This document shows positions 1 to 13,600 of a stretch of DNA of 64,000 nucleotides, one piece after another. This DNA comes from Setophaga petechia. Lineage: Eukaryota > Chordata > Aves > Passeriformes > Parulidae. Made by a program: the position numbers and the translations under genes. Positions within the stretch are counted from its first letter, which is position 1. Each line of letters begins with the position of its first letter. Where the stretch lies: contig JANCRA010000010.1 in NCBI GenBank assembly GCA_024362935.1, forward strand, positions 4,208,501-4,272,500, given 5' to 3'. The notes beneath the pieces are model-generated. The model ran no database searches. It worked only from the letters and a program-made list of their open reading frames with translations, and was not told the origin of the DNA.

Positions 1-710
1 AAGCTGGGAGAGAAGCTGGTCCTTAGTTTGAAAGGTCTGTGTTTCCATTAATGAATGTACATGGCTCTGCTTAATTTCCAGTGGTTGCTTGTAATCTTGG
101 TTTATAATCCAAATTACCTCTGTATCAAATGATGTTGTTTTTAGAACAGAAAATTATTAATGCTGGAAAGGCAGCATTCATTGCTTCCCCTTCCAAGCAG
201 AGAGAGCTTTCCTGTGGCAGGTTCCCATGGAGTAGCTGAATTAATGGATCTCTGTTTCCTGAGGGAACATGACTCACAGAGCAGAAATCACCAGGAAGTA
301 ATTGATGCTTTGCTACCTCATGTCCTCCAGCCAAGCCTTTAATTCTATTAATCCACACTTACCTGTCATTATATCCAGGAAACAAACAGCAAATAACCCC
401 TGAACAGAGCAATGACTCCATGGGAAGAGCTCACAGAGCACCCTGAGCCCTCCAGTTTGTCTGCCCAGTGCCTGGAAGGCAGAGCTGGATTCTTCCTTCT
501 CTAAAGAAAGCAAAGAGAGCACAGGGGGGAGAAGGAGCAGCTCTGCTCGTTACCATGAGAAAGGAGCTGTCAAAGCATCTCCTTCTTTCATCCTCCCTCC
601 CTCCACAGCCCTTTTCTGACCCGGAATGGAGCTGGAATCAAAGCCTGGGGTGAGGGATGGAGCTGCAGGGACACAGTGGGCTGGGGTGTCATTGGCACCC
701 TTAGACGTGA
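1..710. other. Non-coding stretch, nothing recognised
   Basis: Short open frames only, none with conserved-looking composition, splice-bounded ends or recognisable motifs. It could be upstream DNA or an early intron of EFCC1, whose first recognised exon starts at 14996. Confidence 0.5.
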
Positions 711-1231
711 AGGGGTGGGACTATTTTTAAGCTAAGAAGGATTTCTTGCTCAGACAAACATCAGTCTCAGGGGCTGTGAGGTTTTAAAGGAGCAAGCACT
801 GGGCCATAGCTCAGAGCAGTCACAAGTTCTTTGTTCCAAGGCAATACAGAACTTTCTAACCCAATGGACAGCTGCCACAGGGTTGATTTTGCTTTTCTAA
901 CCCACCACCTTCACTCACTTCTGCTGCTCTGTGGATACTTTTGTCCAATGGCTTCTGTCTCACATGCACACAAATGCTTCTGTTAGAATTCTGAACTCTC
1001 AGCTCACTCCACACAGCCACAGCCCTACACTACAAACCCTTCACCATCTCAGCAGCACAGCTGCTCACTTACTTAAGGCTTATTCTTACTTACAGCTACA
1101 GAACCATAACTTTATGATTTTTCTGCCTAATATCTGTGTATTGTATTTTTACATCAATCCAAGCTTCTTCCAAGGCTGCAGTTCAAACCCTTCAGTGTCT
1201 GTGGAAGTTTCTGTTTTTCCTATTCCCACAA
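711..1231 (+). repeat. LTR-like interspersed repeat, family A, copy 1
   Basis: About 520 bp matching the reverse complement of 23427-23942 at roughly 95% by eye, including the run GGCAATACAGAACTTTCTAA. The similarity stops sharply after ATTCCCACA (about 1231). The + strand of the other copy carries AATAAA near one end, which fits an LTR, but no target duplication or TG/CA ends were fixed, so the class is inferred. The strand given is relative to the other copy. Confidence 0.7.
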
Positions 1232-4200
1232 GTGGGGATGGGCAGGGGAGGAAGCACAGCTCCTCTCTGGGCTCCTCCACTTCATGGGGCACAGGCTGCT
1301 GCACGGTGGGCAGAGAAATCCCCTTTTTCCAGGAGGGGAGGCTCCACCAGCCAGGTGTGCATGTCACCTGTGCTCCAGCTGTCCTTGTCATGGGCACCTG
1401 AATCTCCTCAGGCAGCCTGCAGAAAGGCTCAAAATAAAATTTAAATGGCTTATTTGAATTGAGTTCTGTGTTGGGCAAGATGAATGTGGGCTGGGAGTGC
1501 TGCAGAATTACAGTAGAAAACCAGGCACTGCATTGTTTTTAGGGCAGGTTTATGAAACATCCATCAACCCAACATGCAGAGACCCAAGTTCACTTTCAGT
1601 AGTTTATTATTTTTTGTGAAGTTAAGGAAACTAATGCTTTTGGATTGTGGTTTGCATTTTAACCAAGCTTAGAATGAAGGAAGTTTTCAGTGACAAAAGT
1701 GCTTCCAGGACTCTGGGAACATAGGCTGCCACGCCAAACTTTACAAAAATGCTTTATTTTTTCCATTACTCATGATCTGGCCCAGAGTATAATGTATGAA
1801 GTGCCAGGTCAGAGGTGAGTGCAGGTGTAAAAAAGCTTATGTTGCTTAGATTGTGTATCCTTAAATTTAAAGGACTTCCCCTCCTTCCTTGACAAAACAA
1901 ATTCATCTGCACACACTGGTAATGCACCTAGTGGATGAAGTTGTGCATTGTAAATGCATTCTATATTTTATATTTTAGAAGATTGTTTTGTGCTTAAAAA
2001 GCTGCACCCTGTCTGGTGTTAAACCCCAGGATATTTCAGATTGCTTCTCTCTCATTAAACCCTGCAGAAGGGAGCATCCTGCAGAGATGAGTGTGAACCA
2101 ATCTCTGCAGCTAAAAGCAGTGAAGTTCCAGCTCAGTAATTTGATTCAGGTCTCCACTAAAAGTGCATTTGAATCACAAAGCTTGGATTCAGATCAGACT
2201 ATCCTCTGGGAGGGAGATGGATTCTTAACTTTGGATTTACCCTAATTTCAACCACAACTGGCAGTCTGGAAATGTGTTTAGTTTGGAGATTTCTATATTT
2301 TAGTTGGAAAAATCTGCTTTATCACATGGTAAGGAAAGCTATAATATTGTGATTATAATTTGATTTTTAGGTGAAATAATACTGGAAATAAAGATTTTTA
2401 AATTGCTCAGTTAGTCAAGATAGGATCAACTGTGAAGAATTGCAGAATGATCCTAGGACACTGAGTGAGGGGTGGTGGCAGGTACCAAATAAATGAAATC
2501 AGATTCATTTGGGGGCGAAAATCCAAAACCAACCCTAAACAACACTCTCAGCTTCAGTGAAACAGATACAGTAATGAACTCAGAGTTTATTACAGATGCT
2601 GAAAAATTACAGCTTTGAGCTTTATAGCTCTAGGAATGTATCTGTTCAGTTATTAAGCTGCAGGAAGGAAAGCAAATAAGATATAAAAAGGGAACAGAGA
2701 ACAGTACAAAGAAAATAATTATGCACATTCACAGAACACCTGTATCAGAACAAGGAAATTCATGATCCTTTCACCGAAACAAATTAAACTGGAAGAGGCC
2801 TAGAACAGGCAGCAAATGTGAAAAAAAGCATGGAAATTATTTTAGCCACTTGCAGATGTGGAAGATAGGTAGCTTCGGAGAGATGTGAAATGGGCCTGTA
2901 ACATTTTCATCCAGAAGATAAATAGGGAGAATTGTTCAGTCTCTCAGCACGGGAACTGTGAGTCAGCTCATGAAAGCAGAGGCAGGTTCAAAGCAGACAG
3001 AAAACAAAATTCTTCTCACCCAGTGGGTGCCACAAGCTTGGAGCACCTTCCTGCACAGTGCTGAGCTTGAGGAAAGGTTACACAGATTAAACAAGCAACT
3101 AAAATATCAATTAAAAAAACCCAACCACTTAGCAAGTGTTAAATAGAAAGATCACTCCACCTGAGTCACCGTGGGAATTACTGAAATACTGCAGTGAAAG
3201 GCCAGGGGAGGACTAAGGATGCCCCAGATCCATGAAGAGCAGGGGAAGTGCATCTCTAGGTACTGTCTTTGAGCCTTTAATACACATGAAATGACAAAAG
3301 AAGAGTTTGGGTTTCTGACATCACCTTGGCTTCATCTGCAGGAGTCCAAGGTCACAGCTCTGAGAGTGAAGTTCATCTCCATCTGTCACCTCGGAGCTCC
3401 CATGCTCTGAGCTGAGCCCTGACACCTCCAGACCACAGCTTTGGATGCTGTCCCTTCACATCAATTTCCCCTTCTAAAAAGTGATTTTAATCCACAGGAA
3501 AAGGCAGCTGTTACCCACATCAGCCACTGCTCCCACCATCACCTTTAAGATGACCTCCAGCTTAGCGATGCTGTTTCATTCTTCTGTAACACCCCCCTCT
3601 CATTCAGGTGCACAGATATCTCTGATAGCAGGAGATTAGCAGGATTTAAAGTGGATTAACTGTTCCTCTGGCAAGGAGAATTTCTGAGCTGCAGTGATAA
3701 ATATTAGCTCCAATTTGGGAAAATCTCTGACTCCCAGCTTTAGCCCAAACTTCCCCGTTAGCAATCTCCCTCGGATTTCTTGCACACCCCTCACAAGCTT
3801 CTCCTTGTGGGACATAATGAGTAGGATACAGGATTAGGTGGCTGAAGAGCCCAGCCCAAATCTGGTGTGACAAAACCCTGCTCAAGTCCCTGCCTTTAGG
3901 TCAGGCTTTCCCTTTCTGGCATTGTCCTGGCTGCAATCACTGATTTAATCTCCTTTCAGAGCCTGGGAGCTCCTGCTGGGCTGGGAACCAGCACGGGCCA
4001 TTCAATGGAGATGTCAGCCTTTGTGTGAGAGACAGCCACACCAATACTGCAAGGAGCCTTTTCAGCCCTTCGTGCCAACAGCAAAATCTCATCTGAAAAG
4101 CCAGGCTTAGTGTTTCTGACATGCTGGCACAGCAAATATTTCCCCACATAATTGAAAAACATCATTTGTTAGACTGTTGGCCCAGGGGTTCTCAACACTG

Positions 4201-4239
4201 GCTGGGATCCGGGGGCAAGCAGAGCATTTTCAGAATATT
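1232..4239. other. Non-coding stretch, nothing recognised
   Basis: Moderately AT-rich single-copy-looking DNA. The short frames at 1988-2245 and 2958-3146 lack splice-site support and recognisable domains. Confidence 0.5.
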
Positions 4240-4565
4240 CTGTGTTTATCAGAAATAGAGAATATTAAAATTTTATATTTAATTTTAAATAAAAATTTAA
4301 AAATAAATAAAAAATAATTTTTAAAACATAAATTTTAATATAAAATTAATAATTATACAATTAATTAATCTAAAATAAAGTTTATATTTAAATATATTTA
4401 TATATTATAATTTTATATTTAAGTAAATATCTATTTATTATAATATATAAATATATATTTAAATTTTATATTTAAATATATAGATATTATAATAAGATAG
4501 CAATAAATATATTAATTAATATATTTGTTAATAATATATTTATTGCTGTCTTATTATATTTTTAA
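4240..4565. repeat. AT-rich low-complexity block with inverted repeat
   Basis: Almost entirely A and T in TATA/TTAAA-type motifs. Its right end contains a 26-bp inverted repeat with one mismatch (arms 4489-4514 and 4532-4557, 17-bp spacer), which could extrude as a cruciform. No coding content. Confidence 0.85.
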
Positions 4566-7500
4566 TACTTCCATTCACTTTGTGCTGTTTGCAGCTGGCT
4601 GGCACAGACATGCACTGGTATTTCTCTGTGCACATTTGCTCACTTCACTCCAAGCTGCTTGGTATGTGCATGTATAACCAATATTAAAGCTTCTGTTTAA
4701 TAATCTGTGTGATATCATTCATATCAAGTGCCTCACCTCTCTCTACCCATAAAGGCAGCTCTAACTTGGTTTCTCACACCCTGGTGAGATTGTTGGGGAG
4801 AGAAAATGGTGTTTTATGACCCTGGAAAGAGGGGTTTTTCTTATTTCTAGTCCAGGTAGTCCTGAGATAGAAATACCACATTTTATCTCTTTGAAAAAAG
4901 GAATGAAGTATTAATGGTGAGCCCTCTCTTCATTTAAACACCCTCTGAGGATATAAGAATAACCTGACCCCACAAAGGGAGAAGAACCAGACAGGGGAGC
5001 TGTGCTGTAAAACACCAAGCTTCAGATGGCACAGAAGGAGTTATCACTGCAGGGCACACTCTGCATTATTCTCTTCAACAGGAACAAATCATCCCAAACT
5101 CATTCCAAGCTTCCCCCACCAGCACTGCTGAGGAATACAAGCAGCTGGATTTTCAGCAGCATGGCTTTTATTGATACATATTGATCACCACTCAAACTAC
5201 ACTATCAGATCATTTCAGTCATTGTAACAGCTCATGTCACCAGAAAAACAACTGCTGGTTTAAGTGGCAAAATGAGAAAGTAACTTTGTGTAATAGATCT
5301 TATTACTTTGTACTGTCATACCCAGGCCAGGGATTTAGGAATATTTTGAATCTGACGTTCACATTTATTATTTCAGAAATCTGTTTTTATAGAGGTTACA
5401 CTGTCCTTGCCAGAACCAGAGATATAAAATACAGGCTGTAACCTGAATATTTTAGTGCTAGAGAAATGCCTATATGATAAAGGAGCATGATGAAATTATC
5501 TGGTTAGATTATTCAGGAAAATCTCATTTAAAATCTCTTCACATCATTGCATGACTTGGGGAAGGCTGAGTGCTGTGAATTCTAGAGAACTCCACCATGA
5601 ATATCAAATAGAGACAATTTAAAAAGCAAACACTGATTTAGAAGAGCTACACTTGGACTAGCTGATGGCTGTCAGTCCCTTCCCACTGAACTGTTCCATT
5701 CTACAAGAAGAGTTCATCAGGTTTTTAAACATGGCATTGCAGTTTTCCTCTTCAGAAATTCATTTTATAAAAATAAACCATGTTCTATCAGATTTCAAAG
5801 TTGTGGGTCTAATCCTCACCAGGGGACAGGAGAAATTTTTCTTTATGTGTTGTTTTGAGCTTTTAATTTAAGGAACTTTTTCATTGTTATTGACACTGTG
5901 CTGGCAAATAAGTACAAATACATAACTGCACATGCTGCTCTAGTAAAATTTATGTGGTTTTTTGTATCAATCCTTAAAGCACTTTCCAAGTGGTCACAGA
6001 CCCACAGCGAATGAAAAATAATTTGATTAAAGCAGCCTAAATGTGGATTCCAGAGTGATTGCTCAGGAAATGACCCCCTGCACCAGCTGAGATGGGTCTG
6101 AAGGCAGGCTGAGGTCTGCACTGTAACATTTCATTTGGGTTTTATTCATCTTGTAGAAGAAAAGTCAAATGTGTTGCCTTGAAATGATGTTATTCTGATT
6201 TCATGATGTTACTCTGATTTCAGCAGCTTTTATAGAGTTGAGGGAATCTTTGGGGAACATCAGGGGTAGTTTGGAGAGGTGTCCACCACCCTCAGGTCCT
6301 GCAGGCTCCTGCAGCCTCGGGCACAAGAACAAAGAGGTCTCAGGTCTCCACCAGCCTTGGAAGGTAAGGAAATCCAGAGGGTCCAGGGAAGATGCACCTG
6401 CCAGAGGCAATTAAATAATAATTGCAATGATTACATTCATTGTAATTATTATTTAAAACTAAACAGGCAAAACTTAACAACTGTGAAGAGTTTCAGGTGC
6501 TGGATCCTTGGAAAGTTTGCAGTGATTACACAGTAAATATCTTTGGAGCTGGCATCTCAGGGATGTTGAGATTTTTCTACATTTTCTTCTGCAATAATGT
6601 AGTGACATGAGGAGTCAATGAGAGCAGCACCAGCACTGTGGACTCTCTTCCCTGGTTTTGGAAACAAATGCAATTCTTGCAGAAGTAACAGGCCCCAGAT
6701 GTGACTGCTCTGCTGGGTTACCAAGGGAGGGAAGGCTCAGGGAACAATCCTGCAATTGTCTCCATCTGCAGCCATGGGTTAGCAGCACAGAGCAGACACA
6801 GGAGAGAAGCAGCTCTTGTTTAAGAGCAATTGCATCAGGAAATTTAGAATATTCAACTGAATAAGAGCAGACTGTCCGTGTCAAATTGCACATGGCCAGA
6901 AAAAAGAATTTCCTAGAATCTTGCTCAGTCTTGGTGGGAAAGCACAGCCACTGAGAGATCTCCACAGAATCCCATTGTCTGGGTCTGACAAAGGGCTGGA
7001 TACAAGAAACTCCTGTGGAATAAAGGCAGGCCTGGAAGCTCTGCTGCAGGCCAGGGTTTTGTTCAACCCTCTCCCAAACATCAGTGATACACTCCAGAGT
7101 CACCTTTGATCTTGCATGGCCTTTCTAGGAACTGAAGTAAACAGGGATTTGAAGGGAACTATTTTGGAATGTTGGGACCTTGCATCGTGTCTCTCCTGCT
7201 CTCCCGTGGATCCAAGGGCTGAATTCCCCTGATTCTGATAAATGTGTTTGAATGACAATTCCTGAAGCAGGTGCCAGCACTCTCACCACGAAGTGCTCAC
7301 ACCTGGAGGCTGCCTGAGGCACTGGGGCATGAGTGGTGAAAAGTCATCTCAGACAGGCTGCATGTGGAATAGCCTTGATTTCTGTTCCTAATGATGTGTT
7401 TGGGTTTTAACTGGAGAGCTGGGAATGATCTGGTATTTTAAACAAATGTTTCAGCTAGAAAAGCAAATTTATGCACCGGTTGGGTTTTTTCCTTGGCTTT

Positions 7501-10500
7501 GGCCCTCCATCAGATCTGGAGCCTGTTACTTCTCAAATCAGCATTAATAGTGGCCCTCACATCTGAAAGTAAGGTTCTTTTTGCTCCCAGAGGGATGAGA
7601 GCCCTGAAAACAAGCAGGATTTATCCTGCCTCCCCCAGCTCTGGGCAGGATCAATGCAGTTCAATGAGTCTTTGCTAATGCAAAGCAGACCCGTGCATGC
7701 TCCAGGGATGCTGTCATTAATCCTTGGAGGTCACAAACCTACAGCTGGCTCCCTTTACTGCCAGCAGCTTTCTTTAACAACCCTCCAGAAATACCATGTT
7801 TCATGTACTGTGCCCTGCTGGAGGAATTTCCAGCCCAAAAGGCAGGCAGGGCATGGTCAATGCCACCTTCAGCTGCTCTTGCCAGGCTGGTCTGACAATG
7901 CAGCTCTGGAAATGCTCTGCCAGGGCCTCTCTCCGTTGCTGAAGCCCAGGGCACATCACAGGGAGCAGCCATTCATTCCTGCAGTGAAAGGCTGCACTGA
8001 GTGCACCCACAGCAATCAGGAGCACTTTGAAGAACCATCAGTGATGGCTTGGAGGGAGAAGGGCGCTCTGCTGATAAATCTCAGGCTGAACACTGCAACA
8101 ATATTGCACTTTGCACGGACTATATTGATTTTTTTTTCCCATTTAGTTGTTTAAGGTATCATCTATAGAAACCAAAACCAAGAAATACCTACATTCACTC
8201 CAAAGCCCTGCTGCTGTTTTTTTAAGTCTCTCTCAGATGAAACAGTCTCTTGGCAAGCACCAGTGCTTCCAGCAGCTCTAGCTGGAATAGCAAAGCAAAG
8301 CCTGCAGGGCTTCCTTGTGGCACTGAGCTGAAAGGAGCCCAGAACTGAGCAGCACAGCCCTGCTGGTTCTGCTCTGGCCTCAAAGGGACCCTCTCACATC
8401 TCCAAAGCCTTCTGTGCTCACTCTGATGGAAACTTCAAAAAGCACAAAAGTACAATATGAAATGCTTCCCTGTTCTGGGGTGTTGCCTTTAAAAATCCAA
8501 CCAGCAGCATTTGCCAGCTGAGTGGAGTGGATAAAACAGATTTTGTTTCAGATGCTTTTGCATTGTGAGGATTGTGAGCTTTTATTTCATATATCTCTTG
8601 AAATACAATGTGTCTAATTACTAAAGCCTAGCTGTGGAACTCAGAAACATCCTTTGCTTTCATTTTTTGCCATTTTCTGTATCAGAAATGAGCACAGAAT
8701 GTATTATCCCTAAGTTCTCAAATGCAAACAACACACTGTGAAGGCCAAATCCATCTTGTCCTTTCTGATGTTTGGCTTTATGAAATGAAGAAAGTGATAG
8801 TAAAAGTAAGTCAAATTTCCTTTGAAGGATTTACAAATGTAAGAGTTTCTCCCCTCAGAATTGTCGTTCCACATGCTGTATCCCCATTTTTGAGGGGCCT
8901 GTGTCACCTACCTTACACTCCACAGCCCAAGATTCCCAATGCAGCCATGTTATGGTTTAGGGCAAATATGGGAGAAAACTGGAACATTTTCCTGGTGTGA
9001 CTAAAGTTGCTTTTAAGGTGGAGAGTTACAAATTCCCCCTCCATTTTCAGTGCCCACAGTAAAGTCTGTAACAACTCCATAACATCTAGAACTTTGTGGG
9101 AGTTTGAGGATGGATCAGAAAGAATAATTGCAAAACCTCTAGAAGGTTTTAATTAACAAATATTTCTGTATGTCAGATTTTGTCAGATTTTATCCTGACC
9201 TGTCTTCCTTTCTAATGCATAAATCTCAGGGTTTGAAACTGAATTATAGAAGGTCAAAAAGCCAAGGGAAAAGATGAAGTCTTATATTGGGGGCAAGAGG
9301 AACAGAATCAGCATGAGAAAGTTTGGGATACCATCCAAGATTGAGAGAGATGGGAAGTTTTCCAAAAGTGTTGCCCAGGGCAGTAAAGTGAAAATAGAAA
9401 ATATGGTGTAAAAACCAGGTTACAGAAGTTTTAGTGCTGGTCACCTACTGTCAACTACAATGAAAAGCTAAATATATAAACACCTGAGGTTTGTAATCCT
9501 GCTGCAGCCCTGTGATGTTATTAATCACTGTTTTTACATAAGATAACACCACTGGTATCACCTACTGCTTCAAACAACCACATTTATTTTAAGTCTTCCT
9601 CCTAGTGCTGATCACAGAAAGCTTCCGAGGACTGCTTCCTGTTTTTCATACAGATTTCCCTCTCTTCCTGTGGAAATCTATTGAGGAAGCTCCCTGAAAA
9701 CAAAGGGAAGTATCTGTTTCTAAATACCTGTGAGAGTGTCCAAGGGAAGGGTCTTTGCCCCCTGTGGGGCTCCTGGGGATGGCAGGGGCTGCTTGTGATG
9801 GGGAGCACGATGTGTCCCTCCAGAAAAGCTTCAACCCCTCACACTCAGCTGGGATCCCCCATGGAGAGGCTGCAGTAATGACAGGAAAACTGCAATTAAG
9901 CATTGGCTTAATTTTTTTTTTAAGAGGGAGAAGCAAAGAACCAAAGCCTTTTGTTAGATTATTGGCTTTGAAAACAGGAATCCTGTTTACCTAACTTCCC
10001 CATGAGGAATTTTCCTGTACCTATGACCATCTCTCTCCTTCACCTCATTTAGGAGCTCTGCACTGCAGCCTGTGGTGGCCACATAATTAGGGCTAAACTC
10101 TAATTAAACTGATTTTATGTCAATGAGATGTCATAATTGGCTAAAATGGTGCACCTCCTTAAGTATTCTGCTAGGAAAGAGACTATGTAAATTTAAACTC
10201 AGATCTAAGTTTAAGTGACTTTGGTGATGAATGCAGTGCAAACCTGCTTGGGCTGGGGTTCATCAAAGAAATGCAAGGTGATGCTGAGACAGGCAGAGGT
10301 CCAGCATGGAGAAGGGAAATGAGCCAGAGTGCTGAACACTGGCAGAAATCAGTTCTTACACCCAGGGAGCAGCTAAAATGGTCACATTACACTCCTGCCA
10401 GTGCTTTTTGACCTCCCAATAATGTTTCTTATTCAACCATAACAGCAACAAAAGACAAAATAGAAGCTGCTATAACTGCTGCCAAAGCACAGGATCCTAA

Positions 10501-10603
10501 TAAATGCAGAATCCTAATAAATGCAGTATCACTAGGCAGCATTTTCTGGTCTTTAGGAACTGGCAAATATCTTATAAATATTTGCAAAGGAACATAATTG
10601 ACC
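4566..10603. other. Non-coding stretch, nothing recognised
   Basis: About 6 kb with only short unsupported open frames on both strands. The frame on the - strand at 6615-7103 (162 codons) has no domain, splice or codon-use support. I see no clear repeat boundaries here. Confidence 0.45.
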
Positions 10604-10690
10604 CTGAGATTGGCTCAGTTGCTCAGAGCATGGTGTTAATAATGCCAAGATTGTGGATTTGATCCAACCATGGGCCATTCGTTCAGATTG
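10604..10690 (+). repeat. tRNA-Ile-derived SINE head (TguSINE-like)
   Basis: The sequence aligns along its length with a tRNA-Ile body. It has an A-box-like TGGCTCAGTTG at 10611-10621, an anticodon-arm region around GTTAATAATGCC and a B-box-like GGATTTGATCC at 10655-10665, then ATGGGCCA in place of the acceptor stem. The degraded 5' acceptor stem and mutated B box argue against a working tRNA gene. tRNA-Ile-derived SINEs with CR1-type tails are known from zebra finch; a clear CR1 tail was not recognised here. Confidence 0.7.
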
Positions 10691-13600
10691 AGCCTTGGGA
10701 GTTCAGAACATTCTGAGATCTGTGAATCAATTCAGGAATTACTTTTCAGTCACCTACCAGAACAAAACTTCAAGAAGGCAAAGGACAGGCTGCTCTCAGA
10801 AAGCTTAAAACTTTTAAAAGGCATCAAGCTAGCAGGCACAGAGCTGGGATTGAAGGAACGTGCAGAATTCCAGAGTCTCTGGTGGAGAGCAGCACTGTGA
10901 AGCTCTGAGGATGTTTTTGCAAAGCAGCAAACAGGGTGAGGTAATTGTTGTTGCTTCCCGATGCAGGATCTGAGCAGTGGAAGCTGCTGGCTCTGACACC
11001 CCAGCTCAGCTCTCCTGAGGAGCCTGCAGGCATCAAAACCCCTTTGCACAGCTCCTATGAAATACCCAGCTTCGATGCAGAGCTGCTCACAGCTCTTCCT
11101 TCACACATTCCTGTTGTGTTTTCCCAAACTCAGGAAGACCCTGTCAGAAATAACTCACAGCCAGCTGAGGGCACAGTGTTTGCTGTTAAATGAGCCATTT
11201 TCTCTCCTGTCACTCCAGATCCACGGGGCTCTAAATCTGGGAGGTGCTGAAATAAATCCTGAAGGAGTTTACATGCCAGTAAGCAGGAGCTCTCAGTCTG
11301 TGCCACACTCAGGGACTGCTGCAGTTTTACAGACATCAGAAAGAGCTCTGGCACATTTTTAAGCTTTCAGAGTGGAATTCTGCAGGATTTTCACCCAGCT
11401 GTTAAATAGTCTGTTAGGAAGAACACTTCTGAAGACATTAAAAGGCTCCCTGGGCATTTGATTTTTACTGCCATACACTGCAGCACCCAGGAGATAAGGG
11501 AAGGATTCCTGGGGATTAAACAGCACAGGTCTACGTGAAGGAACACACGAGGTGAGGGCTGTTACACAAGGAAATGATCACAGGAGCACAGCTCTGCTTC
11601 CCTGGCCTCAATGATTAATGTCAAGTGCCTTGGTTCAAGCTGTCAGTGCTCAGAACACCACAGGATTCTAGTTATTCATTTTTTCGTTGTAGGCTTTCAA
11701 GCATCTTTCTGTAAAATCCAAGTCAGGAAAGACGGAATTCTCAGAATGTGAGTTTGAAAAGCAGGAAGGACAAACAGAATGTATCCAGGCAATTCTGGTG
11801 TGTGGGGTGAGGCTGTGTTTGCTCCCACATGCCTCTGTTGCTATTCCTTGTGGGCTGGGCTCAAAGCACACCTCAGATGATGCCATTCCATCGTGGGTGA
11901 CAAGGGTTGGTGCTGCCTCCAGAGTGCTCAGAGCCACCACAGGAGGGACAGCAAGGCACAGTCCTGCTGCGTGTGACAGCACCATCCCAACATGCAGGGA
12001 GATGGAAAGGTTTGCAAGAAAACATCAATGATTTTTTTCTAGAGGCTGGTGATTTTGGCAAGAAAATGAAAATTGTCAGCCAAGAAACTGGACACCTCCC
12101 AGAACTGTAACCATGATAATTGAAGTTATAACTGTGCTTTAGAACTGCCCATATAAAGCCAGGATGTTTAGTGATTTTTATTAAAGCCACTAAAAATTAA
12201 TGCTTTTAAACATTTATCTTTAATGCCTGACAGATCAAGGTATTTAAAAGCTGAAATGAAGCATCTGGACTGATCACTGAAACTTCATTCATTGGATTTC
12301 TGTTGGGGAGGAGCTCACAGCTCTAACCAGAGAGAGAATTATTCAGAAAACCCACACAGACACTCAGCTCCAGCGTGAAAACAAAATCTCAGCTGTAAAT
12401 GAAAAGTCATAAATAATTCCAAAATGTGCACACCTGAAGTCTCTAATCCCCACAGGGAGTAAGCCAAACCTGAAACCATTCTGAGTTCCCCGAACTCTGA
12501 CAGCTTAGGTAAAATAGGACAAAAATAAAAATCACACCTCATTTTGGTCAAAAAACACAAATCCTACACTTTGAAAATAAAGTGTAGCTCTGAGTATAAC
12601 TACACTCAGAGCAATGTACACACACAGCTGTTTGATCTGCTCCAAGGAAGTCTCTAAAAGAGACCCGTTAAAGGTCTGTGAATGACAAGTTAATAATTCC
12701 TCAGAGTTATTTTCTGAACAGTCAGGAATTATTCAAGTCCAAGATTTGCTCAGCACCAGAAGCAGGTGGGTTTTCCTGCAGCTCCATGTTTCCATAACAA
12801 TACAGCACAGCCAATTAAAAGCCAATTAGTCATGGCCATTACTTTGAGGTCCAGCACTCTGCAAACTCTCCCCTCTGCAGTGCTGCTGCCCATTGTGCTG
12901 GGGACAAAGGCTCTGCCATGAATGGGGGCTGTTTCCCTGTCTCCATGGAAGCCTTGCCACGCTCACCCCACACAAACCTTCCCCCTCTGATCTTTGCCCC
13001 AAACAAATGTGCTGTTTATTCACTCTGCTTCTCATTTATGGAGACCCATTTGATGCTGTATGAATAGCAATGAGGAGAGAATTAAACCTGTGTTTGAGAA
13101 GCAGTGAGGATCCCTGCTTCCAGCTCCTCCTCGAGTCCCTTTCACTCACACCTGCTGGAAAAGATTTCCATGATAACTTGAAAATTCTCCATGTTTTATA
13201 CTTTAAAATCTTAACCACTGCAATAAATACTCACTGAAATATCCTCATCTGTGTTATGTGAACTAACTGTAGAATCTGAAACCCAAGCAATCTGAATTAT
13301 ACTGCAGCTCAAAACTGAGAACAGTCTGTTCAAGCACCAACTATGGTGCTCAAGAAATAGTAAAGGATTCCTGTAGAGTACCAGAAAAACAGCACATTGC
13401 AGGAAAGTAAAATGCAGTATCCCTGTGAAGGGAATATCCCCCAGATGCTTTCCAGAACTCTGAAGCTCTGTGATGCTTCTCAGAGCCCCCACTCTGAATG
13501 TCCAGGCTTTACTGTTCATTTTACTTGTGCACCACTCCAGAATTATTTTTTCCAGAACTGATGATGGGGATTGCTGTTTCCCTTGGCTTTACAGGAAATC

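Noticed and set aside
931..1401. 156-codon + strand frame
   Set aside because: Lies mostly within the family A repeat; the inverted copy at 23.5 kb shows the same peptide interrupted.
6615..7103. 162-codon - strand frame
   Set aside because: No recognisable domain, no splice support, composition like surrounding intron.
10604..10690. Functional tRNA-Ile gene
   Set aside because: The 5' acceptor stem does not pair with the 3' side and the B box is mutated; a SINE fits better.
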